Below are positions 1 through 8,326 of a DNA stretch of 30,864 bases, in pieces (positions within the stretch are counted from its first letter, which is position 1; each line of letters begins with the position of its first letter). A program made the position numbers and the translations under genes. The notes under the pieces are model-generated. The model saw nothing but the letters and a program-made list of their open reading frames with translations, made no database searches and had not been told where the DNA came from. The DNA comes from Ascidiaceihabitans sp. Its GTDB lineage: Bacteria > Pseudomonadota > Alphaproteobacteria > Rhodobacterales > Rhodobacteraceae. The DNA is taken from the NCBI GenBank assembly GCA_023301665.1, contig JALZUL010000030.1, positions 1 through 30,864 on the forward strand. Direction: 5' to 3'.

Positions 1-83
1 TGATGCACTGAAGTTGGGCAGCATGCTACACATTATTGATCTCGGCGACGAAGCTGTATCCGCCATCAAAACGCTAGTCACAG
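1..83 (+). other. Unidentified gene fragment truncating parA
   Basis: Plus frame 2 is open from the window edge and reads DALKLGSMLHIIDLGD followed by EAVSAIKTL, which looks like ordinary protein. It then runs as nonsense into antisense parA sequence and stops near 129. This is the likely 3' part of another gene, or an end of a mobile element, joined to parA at about position 83. I do not recognise the family. The alternative is that this is frameshifted parA tail: minus-strand frame 3 has SVLMADTA, which weakly resembles the continuation expected after PLGA in ParA. The sequence left of the window would settle it. Confidence 0.3.
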
Positions 84-1052
84 AGCCCCGAGAGGGACCA
101 ACAAAATGTCAGCCGCAGCCAAACCATTGATCGTGAGATAGCCAAGGGCAGGGGGCGTATCGAGAAAGATGACATCGTATTCGTCCAAGATGCCGCCAGC
201 CTCTAAGCTTTGCGTCAGAGCATCCCACAGCTTCCAGCCACGCGCAGCCATACGCCAGACAGGGATCTGGAATTCAGCCCAATATAAATTCAGCTGGGCG
301 CCGATCAGGTCAATGTTGGGCCAATGGGTGTTCTGGACCAAATCACGAGGGGCGATTTCCAAGGCTTCTGTTAACGTCTCATCGAGTGGAAGGGGGGCCT
401 CCCCCCGATCAACACGTGATTGGTTTTCCTGACGAAGATGCTGGGCATAGTGACGCGCAAGAAGTGGGAACACCGTCTGCCATTCGTCTTGCACCTTACC
501 GCCAAAGATAGAGGTCATTGATCCTTGTGAATCCAGATCGATGACAAGAACTTTATAGCCATCCAAAGCCGCAGACATTGCAAGATGCGCAGCTGTAGAT
601 GTTTTCCCAACGCCCCCTTTGAAATTTGCCACCGCCACCATTTTTGCAGGCTGGTTTTTTGGACGATATGGAAGGTAGCCCTTGGATTTGAAGCCTTGCG
701 CGCCAAAGAAGGCGCGCAGGCGCTGAACCTCATCAAGGGTAAACCATTTCGCGCCTGCGCTTGTTTCTGAGCGGCCCTGTGGCAAATCGGGGTTCTGCTT
801 AAGCACCCGTCTAAAATGCCCAGGGGCGACAGGAATCAGATAGCGTGTGATTTCCCATGTTGAAAATTGACGGAGCCTGCGGGTGCCTTCGGTTTCGAGC
901 CCACGGCTGGTCAAATCAATACGGCCTGCGTTGCAATTGCTAGCGATCTTTCCGAAGTCTGCCGTTGACGTTGGATCGCCCAAAGCAGCCAGCGCAGTAT
1001 CGGGATTGATATTGAAGTAGGGGGGCAGCGGGAATTGCGTATCAGTCTTCAT
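78..1052 (-). pseudogene. parA: ParA-type partition ATPase, 3' truncated
   Basis: This is the plasmid-partition ATPase of the RepA-type replicon. It would bind ATP and nucleoid DNA and act with ParB to segregate the plasmid. The 324-residue product has an N-terminal helix-turn-helix-like region (about 40-110), the deviant Walker A KGGVGKTST (145-153), VLVIDLDSQG (168-177) and Walker B DVIFLDTPP (about 294-302). The family usually exceeds 380 residues, with an aromatic-rich stretch after PLGA. Here the frame ends abruptly as PLGAL-stop, where the foreign sequence of 1-83 begins. The C-terminal helices needed for dimer and ParB contacts are therefore missing, and function is doubtful. It is divergent from repA across the origin. 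No parB is visible in the window. The identity is clear; the label 'pseudogene' is inferred from the truncation. Confidence 0.8.
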
Positions 1053-1070
1053 AACAGACGGCGCCTTTAC

Positions 1071-1120
1071 TTAATGTGCGTCTTTTTCGGCACTGTACTG
1101 GAAAAGGTGCAACATTAAAA
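1071..1120. promoter_or_regulatory. Imperfect inverted repeat upstream of parA
   Basis: Arms TTAATGTGCGTCTTTTT (1071-1087) and AAAAGGTGCAACATTAA (1102-1118) are inverted copies with about 14 matching positions, allowing one gap, around a 14-bp spacer. The repeat begins 19 bp from the parA start codon. It is therefore a candidate operator for ParA autoregulation or a centromere-like partition site. Position supports the role; the sequence was not compared with known sites. Confidence 0.4.
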
Positions 1121-1314
1121 GAGGTTCGATACATTCCAAACAAACACCCTTATTTTCCTAAGCATTTGTGGCCTCTCTTATGAATTCTAAGGATTATTTC
1201 GGTCTCTGGTACCCATATTTTCTGTTATATATGTGTTATTTATAGTTAAGCCTTTTTCATGATGTTTATATTTGTTTTAAATCAATGGCCTGAATGAAAC
1301 TTGATGGCTCTGAG

Positions 1315-1380
1315 TGACTCTGAAACGACGTTAGAATGACTCTGATCCTCCGATGAGGTGACTCTGATCCCCCGATGGAA
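1315..1380 (+). repeat. Three 22-bp iterons
   Basis: Three direct repeats begin with TGACTCTGA at 1315, 1337 and 1359, exactly 22 bp apart, i.e. two helical turns. Copies 2 (TGACTCTGATCCTCCGATGA) and 3 (TGACTCTGATCCCCCGATGG) match over nearly the full unit. Copy 1 matches only in the first 9 bp, and a partial copy TGGCTCTGA lies at 1305-1313. These are the likely RepA binding sites for initiation and copy-number control. Confidence 0.75.
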
Positions 1381-1423
1381 ATGATCGAGAGATCAGATTG
1401 GAGCGAGATGACCGGTCGCGCCC

Positions 1424-1432
1424 TGTGGATAA
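1424..1432 (-). promoter_or_regulatory. DnaA box
   Basis: TGTGGATAA is the exact reverse complement of the consensus DnaA box TTATCCACA. It lies between the iterons and repA, as in many iteron origins. Confidence 0.7.
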
Positions 1433-1454
1433 CTTTAGTATGGTGTAACTGAAA

Positions 1455-1471
1455 CCCCGATAGAATCGGGG
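1455..1471. promoter_or_regulatory. Palindrome, probable RepA autoregulatory operator
   Basis: CCCCGAT-aga-ATCGGGG is a perfect 7-bp inverted repeat with a 3-bp centre. The arm matches the tail of iteron 3 (CCCCCGATGG) and nearly that of iteron 2. In iteron plasmids the initiator monomer binds iterons and the dimer binds an inverted repeat of a shared half-site at its own promoter. This site has exactly that form and lies 100 bp before the chosen repA start. Confidence 0.5.
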
Positions 1472-1554
1472 AAGATCGGTCGAAAAGGCCGTAAAAACAG
1501 GGTTCGAACAGGCGCAATATGACGGGCATTCATGCAGGAGCAGGTGGTGCGGGT

Positions 1555-2562
1555 ATGCTATCCCAGAACCATTCTTCATCAGATTTTTTCGTATGCGATG
1601 TCTTTGATGCAGCGCTTAAGGATGATCTTGCCACGATGGAGCATCCGATATTTTCATTGTCGACCAAACCCGACCGGCGCATCCTTAAATACGAACACAA
1701 TGGCTATACAGTAGATGTGACACCCTCTGTTCGTGGTCGTGCCACGATGCATGACAAAGACATCGTGATTTATTGCATCAGCCAGCTGATGGCGGCTGTG
1801 AATGCAGGGCGCGAGATCAGCCGAACGGTGCGGTTGCGGGCTCATGATTTGCTGGTGGCCACCAACCGCGACACGGGCGGGGACAGCTATGTGCGGTTGC
1901 GTGAAGCATTTGAGCGGCTCGCGGGCACGCGCATTACCACAAACATCACGTCGGGGGGGATTGCGGCAACCCGCGGGTTTGGCCTGATCGAAAGCTGGGA
2001 TATTTTGCGCCGTGCAGAAAGTGGACGTATGGTGAGCGTCACGGTGACATTGTCCGATTGGTTGTTTCGGGCGGTTTTGTCTAAATCGGTCCTCACGCTT
2101 AATCGCGACTATTTCAAATTGCGCAAACCGCTTGAGCGTCGTGTGTACGAATTGGCACGTAAACATTGTGGACGACAGCCTGAATGGAAGGTGACGGTTG
2201 CGACCTTGCACAAAAAATCAGGCTCTGCTGCGCCGTTGCGGGTGTTTCGTGCTGCTATTCGCAAAATGATAACTGCTGCCAATATTCCTGATTATACAAT
2301 GACAGAACAGGGAGGCGACATTGTTTGCTTCACCCGCAAAGGCCAAGTGTTAGAGACTATAGAGGCTGGATCTCATCCTGTGTTGTCTGTTGAGGTACTT
2401 GAACGTGCACGCCAATTGGCCCCAGGCCAGGATGTGTATGCGCTTGAAGCTGAATGGCATGGGTTCTGGGTGTCATCTGGGCGCACACGTTTGTTGAATG
2501 CTGACAAAGCGTTTGAAGGTTGGGTCGTACAGAAATTCAAAACCAAACCGGGAGCCAGCTAA
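1555..2562 (+). CDS. repA: RepA replication initiator, roseobacter RepA type
   Basis: This is the plasmid replication initiator, expected to bind the iterons upstream and recruit the host replisome. The product contains DFFVCDVFDAALKDD, then MEHPIFSLSTKPDRR and TVDVTPSVRGRATMHDKDI, the conserved opening of the alphaproteobacterial RepA family. A winged-helix-like core (about 70-220) and a C-terminal region follow. I chose the ATG at 1555 (335 residues) because homologues begin close to the DFFVCD block. The ATG at 1519 would add 12 residues of Gly/Ala-rich sequence and is the alternative. The gene sits beside iterons, a DnaA box and a likely operator, so it is probably autoregulated. The rml genes follow on the same strand. 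The gene appears intact, unlike its partner parA. Confidence 0.88.
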   Translation: MLSQNHSSSDFFVCDVFDAALKDDLATMEHPIFSLSTKPDRRILKYEHNGYTVDVTPSVRGRATMHDKDIVIYCISQLMAAVNAGREISRTVRLRAHDLLVATNRDTGGDSYVRLREAFERLAGTRITTNITSGGIAATRGFGLIESWDILRRAESGRMVSVTVTLSDWLFRAVLSKSVLTLNRDYFKLRKPLERRVYELARKHCGRQPEWKVTVATLHKKSGSAAPLRVFRAAIRKMITAANIPDYTMTEQGGDIVCFTRKGQVLETIEAGSHPVLSVEVLERARQLAPGQDVYALEAEWHGFWVSSGRTRLLNADKAFEGWVVQKFKTKPGAS

Positions 2563-2629
2563 GGGTTTCAGGTCTTAAGTTATCTGTGTATCTGAACCAC
2601 GATCTTTACTTTAAATGAAAGTGTCCGGC

Positions 2630-3196
2630 ATGTTGAATGTGACTTTGACAGACTTACCCGGCGTAGTGCTGCTTGAGCCTAAACGCTTTGGTGACAACCG
2701 TGGTTTTTTTAGTGAGAGCTGGAACCGTGCGCGGATGGCCGAACATGGATTTGATATAGATTTTGTACAAGACAATCACTCACTCAGCAGTGAGGTTGGA
2801 ACCGTGCGCGGTTTGCATTTTCAATCTCCGCCTCATGCGCAAACCAAACTGGTGCGGTGTGGTCGTGGGGCGTTGTTTGATGTTGCGGTTGATGTGCGTC
2901 GCGGGAGCCCGACCTATGGTAAATGGGTTGGGTTTGAGCTGAGCGCGGACAATGGCCTGCAATTGTTGATCCCGGCGGGCTTCTTGCATGGGTTTGCAAC
3001 GCGCGTGCCCGACACAGAAATTTGTTACAAATGCACCGATTACTATGCGCCAGAATGTGATGGTGCGGTGCGCTATGACGATCCGGATATTGGTATCGAT
3101 TGGGGGCTTGGGGACGCCGCGCCTATCTTATCAGAAAAAGATGTAGCAGCAGGGATGTTAAGTGATTTTAACAGCCCCTTTTCGTTTGAAGGGTAA
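2630..3196 (+). CDS. rmlC: dTDP-4-dehydrorhamnose 3,5-epimerase
   Basis: This enzyme performs the third step of dTDP-L-rhamnose synthesis, inverting C3 and C5 of dTDP-4-dehydro-6-deoxyglucose in the cytoplasm. The cupin fold is evident: the family opening LEPKRFGDNRGFFSESW (15-31), NHS (49-51), GLHFQ with catalytic His63, TKLVRC with Lys73, and YKCTDYY with Tyr138. The length (188 residues from this start) fits the family. I prefer the ATG at 2630 because the 9 residues before PGVVLLEP match other RmlC proteins; an in-frame ATG at 2615 would add 5. It is the first rml gene, 67 bp after repA on the same strand and 3 bp before rmlB, so rmlC and rmlB are surely co-transcribed. Confidence 0.95.
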   Translation: MLNVTLTDLPGVVLLEPKRFGDNRGFFSESWNRARMAEHGFDIDFVQDNHSLSSEVGTVRGLHFQSPPHAQTKLVRCGRGALFDVAVDVRRGSPTYGKWVGFELSADNGLQLLIPAGFLHGFATRVPDTEICYKCTDYYAPECDGAVRYDDPDIGIDWGLGDAAPILSEKDVAAGMLSDFNSPFSFEG

Positions 3197-3199
3197 CCC

Positions 3200-4252
3200 A
3201 TGAAAATTCTTATTACTGGTGGTGCGGGTTTTATTGGTTCTGCTGTTGTGCGTTTGGCGGTGTCTCGCGGCCACGGCGTCGTCAATGTCGACGCGCTGAC
3301 CTATGCTGCATGTTTAGAGAATGTCGCCGATGCGGCTCAGTCCCCTTTATATGCGTTCGAACAAGCTGATATTCGTGATCGTGCCCGCCTTGATGAGGTC
3401 TTTGCCAAACACCAACCGGATGTGGTGATGCATTTGGCCGCGGAAAGCCATGTTGATAGATCCATTGACGGGCCCGGTGATTTCATCGAGACCAACATCA
3501 CAGGCACATACAATATGCTCGAGGCCGCCCGCCATTTCTGGGTGTCGCATGGGAAGCCTGAAAGCTTCCGCTTCCATCATATTTCTACAGATGAAGTGTT
3601 TGGGTCATTGCCTGCAGACCCGTCTGTTCAATTCACCGAAGACACACCTTATGATCCGCGCAGCCCTTATTCAGCGTCTAAAGCATCAAGTGATCATTTG
3701 GTGCGGGCATGGGCGGAAACTTATGGCCTGCCTGTTGTTCTGACGAATTGTTCTAACAATTATGGCCCGTTCCATTTTCCTGAGAAATTAGTGCCGGTCA
3801 TTATTTTGAATGCGATCGCTGGCAAGCCTTTGCCCATTTATGGGGATGGGTCAAACGTGCGCGACTGGCTTTATGTGGAAGACCACGCGGATGCACTTTT
3901 GTTGGTGGTACAGAAAGGGCAGTTGAACCGATCCTATAACATTGGCGGTGAAAACGAGTGTAGCAATTTAGAGCTGGTTCAGACTCTGTGCAAGATTTTA
4001 GACACGAAACAGCCGAAAGCCGATGGCGGATCTTACAGTGAGCAGATCACATTTGTAACGGATCGCCCTGGCCATGATGCCCGTTATGCCATCGATCCAA
4101 CACGTATTCGCACAGAGTTAGATTGGCGTCCTTCGGTGACTGTCGAGCAGGGGCTCGAGAAAACGGTACAGTGGTATTTGGATAATGAAGCCTGGTGGCG
4201 CCCATTGCAGGAACGCCAAGGGGTTGGCAGCCGCTTGGGTACGAATGCTTAA
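3200..4252 (+). CDS. rmlB: dTDP-glucose 4,6-dehydratase
   Basis: This is the second step of the rhamnose route: NAD-dependent conversion of dTDP-glucose to dTDP-4-dehydro-6-deoxyglucose. It is an extended short-chain dehydrogenase of 350 residues, the usual length. Visible landmarks are the nucleotide loop GGAGFIG (7-13), HLAAESHVDRS (78-88), the dehydratase motif STDE (129-132) with the Asp-Glu pair that eliminates water, and YSASK (Tyr157, Lys161). The NNYGP and RDWLYVEDH blocks of RmlB are also present. It starts 3 bp after rmlC. Confidence 0.96.
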   Translation: MKILITGGAGFIGSAVVRLAVSRGHGVVNVDALTYAACLENVADAAQSPLYAFEQADIRDRARLDEVFAKHQPDVVMHLAAESHVDRSIDGPGDFIETNITGTYNMLEAARHFWVSHGKPESFRFHHISTDEVFGSLPADPSVQFTEDTPYDPRSPYSASKASSDHLVRAWAETYGLPVVLTNCSNNYGPFHFPEKLVPVIILNAIAGKPLPIYGDGSNVRDWLYVEDHADALLLVVQKGQLNRSYNIGGENECSNLELVQTLCKILDTKQPKADGGSYSEQITFVTDRPGHDARYAIDPTRIRTELDWRPSVTVEQGLEKTVQWYLDNEAWWRPLQERQGVGSRLGTNA

Positions 4253-4285
4253 GAACAATCTTTTAGATAGAAAGAGATCCAACCG

Positions 4286-5131
4286 ATGATTTTGGTTTTT
4301 GGCAAGACTGGGCAGGTTGCTCAGGAGCTACAGATGCAAATGCCAGAGGCTCTATGCGTCGGGCGTGATGTGGCAGATTTGTCTGACCCTGCTGCGTGTT
4401 GCGTTGTTATCAAAACGCATAAGCCAAAAATTGTGATCAACGCAGCAGCCTACACCGCTGTTGACCGTGCTGAAGAAGACGAATCCTTGGCCCGCACAGT
4501 GAATGGTGACGCGCCTAAGGCGATGGCCGAAACCTGTGCTGAATTAGGCATTCCGTTTGTCCATATTTCGACAGACTATGTGTTTGAGGGCGGGGGCAGC
4601 GCTATGTGGAAGCCCCAAGATGCCACAGCGCCATTGGGTGCCTATGGGCGCAGTAAGCTTATTGGTGAGCAAGGCGTGTCTGGGGCAGGGGGCGTTTATG
4701 CGATTTTGCGCACGTCTTGGGTGTTTTCAGCGCATGGGAATAATTTTGTAAAAACCATGCTTCGACTGTCAGAGTCTCGGGATGCGCTGTCGGTTGTGGA
4801 TGATCAAATAGGTGGCCCAACTCCGGCCCGCGATATAGCCACTGCGTGTTTGAGTATTGCGCATCAGTTGCAAGCCGAACCCTCGAAGTCTGGCACCTAC
4901 CACTTTTCAGGAGCACCAGATGCCAGCTGGAAAGATCTGGCCTGTGAAGTGTTTACCCAATCAAACCGCAATGTATTGGTCACAGGCATTCCCTCTCATC
5001 AATACCCAACGCCTGCGGTGAGACCGTTAAATTCACGTATGGACTGTACGCACACGACAGCCACTTTTGGCATCGAACGCCCGGATTGGCGTAAAGGGGT
5101 GGCAGATGTTTTGAAGGACCTGAACGCTTAG
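4286..5131 (+). CDS. rmlD: dTDP-4-dehydrorhamnose reductase
   Basis: This is the last step of dTDP-L-rhamnose synthesis, NAD(P)H reduction of the C4 keto group. The 281-residue protein has the short RmlD dinucleotide loop GKTGQVA (6-12), VINAAAYTAVDRAE (50-63), STDYVF (95-100) and the catalytic pair Tyr120/Lys124 in YGRSK. Length and motif order are normal for the family. It lies 33 bp after rmlB; AAGAGATCC about 8 bp before the ATG could serve as ribosome binding site. Confidence 0.95.
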   Translation: MILVFGKTGQVAQELQMQMPEALCVGRDVADLSDPAACCVVIKTHKPKIVINAAAYTAVDRAEEDESLARTVNGDAPKAMAETCAELGIPFVHISTDYVFEGGGSAMWKPQDATAPLGAYGRSKLIGEQGVSGAGGVYAILRTSWVFSAHGNNFVKTMLRLSESRDALSVVDDQIGGPTPARDIATACLSIAHQLQAEPSKSGTYHFSGAPDASWKDLACEVFTQSNRNVLVTGIPSHQYPTPAVRPLNSRMDCTHTTATFGIERPDWRKGVADVLKDLNA

Positions 5132-5193
5132 GCCATGTATAGGTTCCACACAGAGCCCGCCCAAAGCATTCTTTTTATGACGAAGGACAGATT

Positions 5194-6069
5194 ATGACGA
5201 AGCGTAAAGGTATTATTCTCGCTGGTGGCTCGGGAACACGGCTGTATCCAATTACCATTGGAATCTCAAAGCAACTGTTACCGATCTATGACAAGCCGAT
5301 GATCTACTATCCTTTGTCTGTTTTGATGCTTGCCGGTATCCGCGATATTGCAATTATCACCACGCCCGAAGATCAGGCGCAGTTCCAACGCACGCTTGGC
5401 GATGGAAGTGCTTGGGGGGTTCGTCTAACCTATATTGTTCAACCTAGCCCGGACGGGTTGGCACAGGCTTATATACTCGCAGAAGATTTTCTGGATGGTG
5501 CCCCTTCGGCGATGGTTTTGGGGGATAATATTTTCTTTGGCCACGACCTGCCTAAGTTGCTGGGTGCTGCAGATGACAGGAAAGATGGTGGCACGGTATT
5601 TGGGTATCGTGTGGCGGATCCGGAACGCTACGGTGTGGTGGATTTTGATACGGACGGGAATGTGCGTTCAATCATCGAAAAGCCAGATGTTCCGCCCTCA
5701 AATTATGCCGTCACGGGCCTATATTTTTTAGACGGTACAGCATCTGCACGTGCGCGGGAGGTGAAACCATCAGCGCGGGGTGAGCTTGAAATCACCAACT
5801 TGTTGGAAAGCTACCTTCGAGATGGGAAATTGAATGTACAGCAGATGGGGCGCGGGTACGCTTGGCTTGATACGGGCACACACGGTAGCTTGCTGGATGC
5901 GGGCAATTTCGTGCGCACATTGGAAAAACGACAAGGCATGCAAACCGGAAGCCCAGATGAAATTGCCTTTGCTCGTGGTTGGATCAGTGCACAAGCATTA
6001 CAAGAGAGAGCGGAAACATTCCGCAAGAATGATTATGGGAAATACCTATTGGCATTGGTCGACGCATAA
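5194..6069 (+). CDS. rmlA: Glucose-1-phosphate thymidylyltransferase
   Basis: This is the committing step of dTDP-rhamnose synthesis, joining dTTP and glucose-1-phosphate. The nucleotidyltransferase signature GGSGTRLYP (11-19) is followed by SKQLLPIYDKPMIYYPL (25-41), the metal-binding Asp111 in VLGDN, and IEKP and Y..TGLYFLD further on. It has 291 residues, as usual for RmlA. It starts 62 bp after rmlD; GAAGGACAG about 8 bp before the ATG is a good ribosome binding site. The order rmlC-B-D-A completes the pathway in one operon. Confidence 0.96.
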   Translation: MTKRKGIILAGGSGTRLYPITIGISKQLLPIYDKPMIYYPLSVLMLAGIRDIAIITTPEDQAQFQRTLGDGSAWGVRLTYIVQPSPDGLAQAYILAEDFLDGAPSAMVLGDNIFFGHDLPKLLGAADDRKDGGTVFGYRVADPERYGVVDFDTDGNVRSIIEKPDVPPSNYAVTGLYFLDGTASARAREVKPSARGELEITNLLESYLRDGKLNVQQMGRGYAWLDTGTHGSLLDAGNFVRTLEKRQGMQTGSPDEIAFARGWISAQALQERAETFRKNDYGKYLLALVDA

Positions 6070-6129
6070 TCTGGTTGCTCTTGTCGCGGTTGGGTGTTGG
6101 TGTGACTTTTTAACGGAAAGAGAAATGAG

Positions 6130-8322
6130 ATGTATTTCCGCATAAGGCGCTTGTTTACGATCTACGTTGCGTGTCACGCGTCCAAAGCGGAACCAACCTT
6201 GATGGATAAGGTACGACTGGCTCCTGGATTTGCTTGGGCGGGTGTACAAGCCTTTCCTTATGCCTTGCGTTGGGTGCGCTTGCGAGACCCTGCAGCGCGT
6301 GCACGGGTGAAGCAGATTTTAGATATGTCTGGACCTGCACCGATTGCGATGGATCGATCGCTGTTGGAAGAGCGGGGGAGCAAGATATCTGTACCCAGTG
6401 ATGCCGGTTTAACGATCGTGATGCCAGTGTATGGAAATCTTGCGATGACCCAAGAAGCGTTGCGCCGGGTTATTGAGCATACTGATGTTCCTTGGCGTTT
6501 GATCTTAATAGATGACGCGAGCCCAAATGAAGATGTGAAACCGTCGCTCGAACGGTTCGCAGGCACTCATCCGGAGGCTGTCGAGTTTATATCGCTTGAG
6601 CAGAATCTTGGTTTTGTCGGCGCTGTGAATATCGGGTTAGAGCGGGCGCTGGGGTATGGTGATCCCGTAGTGCTTTTGAATACGGATGCCTATGTCCCCC
6701 AAGGCTGGGCCTCGCGGTTGTTGGCCCCGATTTGGAATGATGAGCATGTGGCAACAGTGACGCCGCTTTCCAATGATGCAGAATTAGGGTGTGTGCCAAA
6801 GATTAGCACGCCGCAGGCCATTGATGCTGAGTTGGCAGATAAAGTTGACGCCTTTGCCCGGACCTTGGGGGGGGATGTTTCAGAGATAACGGCACCAGCG
6901 GGCGTTGGGTTTTGTATGGCGATGTCGCATTCGTTCCTACAAAATGAACCTGCCTTTGATGAGGTTTTCGCACCTGGGTACGCAGAGGAAGTGGACTGGT
7001 GTCAAAAAGCCATTCGGGCAGGGGGAAAGCATATCTATGTGCCCAATCTGTTTGTAGCGCATATGGGGGGGCAGAGTTTCGGGTCTGAGGCAAAAGCACG
7101 CCTGATCGCACGTAATTCTGAAGTGTTGTCTCGCAGGTATCCACAATTTGATGCGAGCGTCTTTGCGTTTGTCCGCAATGACCCGCTTGTCAGTGCACGC
7201 CTGGCCCTTGGGCTGTCATGGATTGTGGCGGCAGCGCCTTCTGTTGCGATGACAATTTTCATAGGCCACTCCATGGGCGGGGGGGCCGAAATTGACTTGA
7301 AGCGCCGTTTGGCGGAAGAGGTTACTGCGCGTGGTGCTGCTATTGTCGTGCGCTTTGGTGGTGTATTTCGGTTCACTGTGGAGCTGTGGTGGCAAGGCAT
7401 TGAAGAGCCCGTTTCTGCTGGAACCAATGATTGGTCAGACGTGGAGCGATTGCTTGCACCGGTCCTGAAACGGCATGTGGTCTATTCAAATGCTGTTGGT
7501 GATCTAGACCCTATTGAGGTTCCAATCTTCATAAACAAGCTCATCATTGATGACGATGTGGCACTGACGGTGCTTGTCCACGATTATTTCATCCTCAGCC
7601 CATCTGTGACGCTACTTGGAGCAAGTGATACATATGTGTGGCCATGTGACGATGACGACCCGCACCACCAGAGCCGGCGCATCGGAGGAGCAACGGTAAG
7701 CCTAAGCCAATGGCGTGACGGTTGGCGGCCGCTGATGGGGCGAGCAGAACAAATTGTGTGCTTCTCAGAGGCAAGTGCTGGGTTGGTCATGGATGTTTAT
7801 GGTGCGCATTTGAACATCGTGTGCATTCCGCATTCTCTTCCAGTTCATGTGCCAGTTGTTGAGCGGCCGCAGGGCAGGGCTGTTATCGGGGTGTTGGGCA
7901 ACATTTCACCTCATAAAGGGGCTGCGCTCGTGCAAGCGCTTAGTTCAGTTTTACGCGATGATAATGAGCTGAGTATGGTATTGATTGGTGACATTGATCC
8001 CGGCTTCAAAGTGTCGGGTAACGGGCGTGTACATGGCTCTTATGATGTCTCAGAGCTGCCGTCTTTAGTACGTCAATACGGGATCACATGTTGGCTCATT
8101 CCATCGATTTGGCCAGAGACGTTTTCATTCACAACTCATGAAGCCATTGTCTCTGGGCTGCCGGTTGTTGTTTTCGATTTAGGCGCACAAGGGGATGCCG
8201 TTCGTCGCCACATTGAGAGTGGCGGACAGGGCGCAGTGATAACCTTATCCAATAGCCATGATGCCCAAACTGACATCATAGACGCGGCACGCGCGTTTCA
8301 GCACAGCTCACTTTTGGCGTGA
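6130..8322 (+). CDS. Two-domain glycosyltransferase (GT2 + GT4-like)
   Basis: This is probably a polysaccharide-chain glycosyltransferase with two catalytic modules. Residues about 93-310 form a GT2 (GT-A) domain: TIVMPVYGN (95-103), LILIDDAS (124-131), NLGFVGAVN (159-167), LLNTDAYVP (182-190) with the metal-binding DxD equivalent, and FAPGYAEEVDWCQKA (about 278-292). Residues about 560-690 resemble a GT4 (GT-B) donor domain: VIGVLGNISPHKGA, then IPSIWPETFSFTTHEAI and GLPVVVFDLG. The stretch between is an unusual linker, possibly a remnant acceptor half. No membrane segment is obvious. It lies 60 bp after rmlA on the same strand, so it may transfer rhamnose, but the donor cannot be read from sequence. 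It ends 4 bp before the convergent permease gene. Confidence 0.82.
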   Translation: MYFRIRRLFTIYVACHASKAEPTLMDKVRLAPGFAWAGVQAFPYALRWVRLRDPAARARVKQILDMSGPAPIAMDRSLLEERGSKISVPSDAGLTIVMPVYGNLAMTQEALRRVIEHTDVPWRLILIDDASPNEDVKPSLERFAGTHPEAVEFISLEQNLGFVGAVNIGLERALGYGDPVVLLNTDAYVPQGWASRLLAPIWNDEHVATVTPLSNDAELGCVPKISTPQAIDAELADKVDAFARTLGGDVSEITAPAGVGFCMAMSHSFLQNEPAFDEVFAPGYAEEVDWCQKAIRAGGKHIYVPNLFVAHMGGQSFGSEAKARLIARNSEVLSRRYPQFDASVFAFVRNDPLVSARLALGLSWIVAAAPSVAMTIFIGHSMGGGAEIDLKRRLAEEVTARGAAIVVRFGGVFRFTVELWWQGIEEPVSAGTNDWSDVERLLAPVLKRHVVYSNAVGDLDPIEVPIFINKLIIDDDVALTVLVHDYFILSPSVTLLGASDTYVWPCDDDDPHHQSRRIGGATVSLSQWRDGWRPLMGRAEQIVCFSEASAGLVMDVYGAHLNIVCIPHSLPVHVPVVERPQGRAVIGVLGNISPHKGAALVQALSSVLRDDNELSMVLIGDIDPGFKVSGNGRVHGSYDVSELPSLVRQYGITCWLIPSIWPETFSFTTHEAIVSGLPVVVFDLGAQGDAVRRHIESGGQGAVITLSNSHDAQTDIIDAARAFQHSSLLA

Positions 8323-8326
8323 TAAC

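Larger units (their letters stand above)
1053..1554. other. oriV: Replication origin region (oriV) of the RepA replicon
   Basis: This is the roughly 500-bp gap between divergent parA and repA. From left to right it holds an inverted repeat near parA (1071-1120), a strongly AT-rich stretch (about 1135-1290) suited to duplex unwinding, 22-bp iterons (1315-1380), a perfect DnaA box (1424-1432) and a palindrome (1455-1471) just before repA. Such an arrangement is typical of iteron-controlled plasmids, where RepA binds iterons cooperatively with DnaA. The assignment as origin is inferred from this layout. Confidence 0.7.

Noticed and set aside
1381..1400. GATC-containing inverted repeat (GATCGAGAGATC) after the iterons
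   Set aside because: Arms are only 4 bp around GATC and could arise by chance; not needed to explain the origin.
1654..2211. 185-residue open frame on the minus strand inside repA
   Set aside because: It is fully antisense to the conserved part of repA and shows no recognisable motif; it is a shadow of the repA codons.
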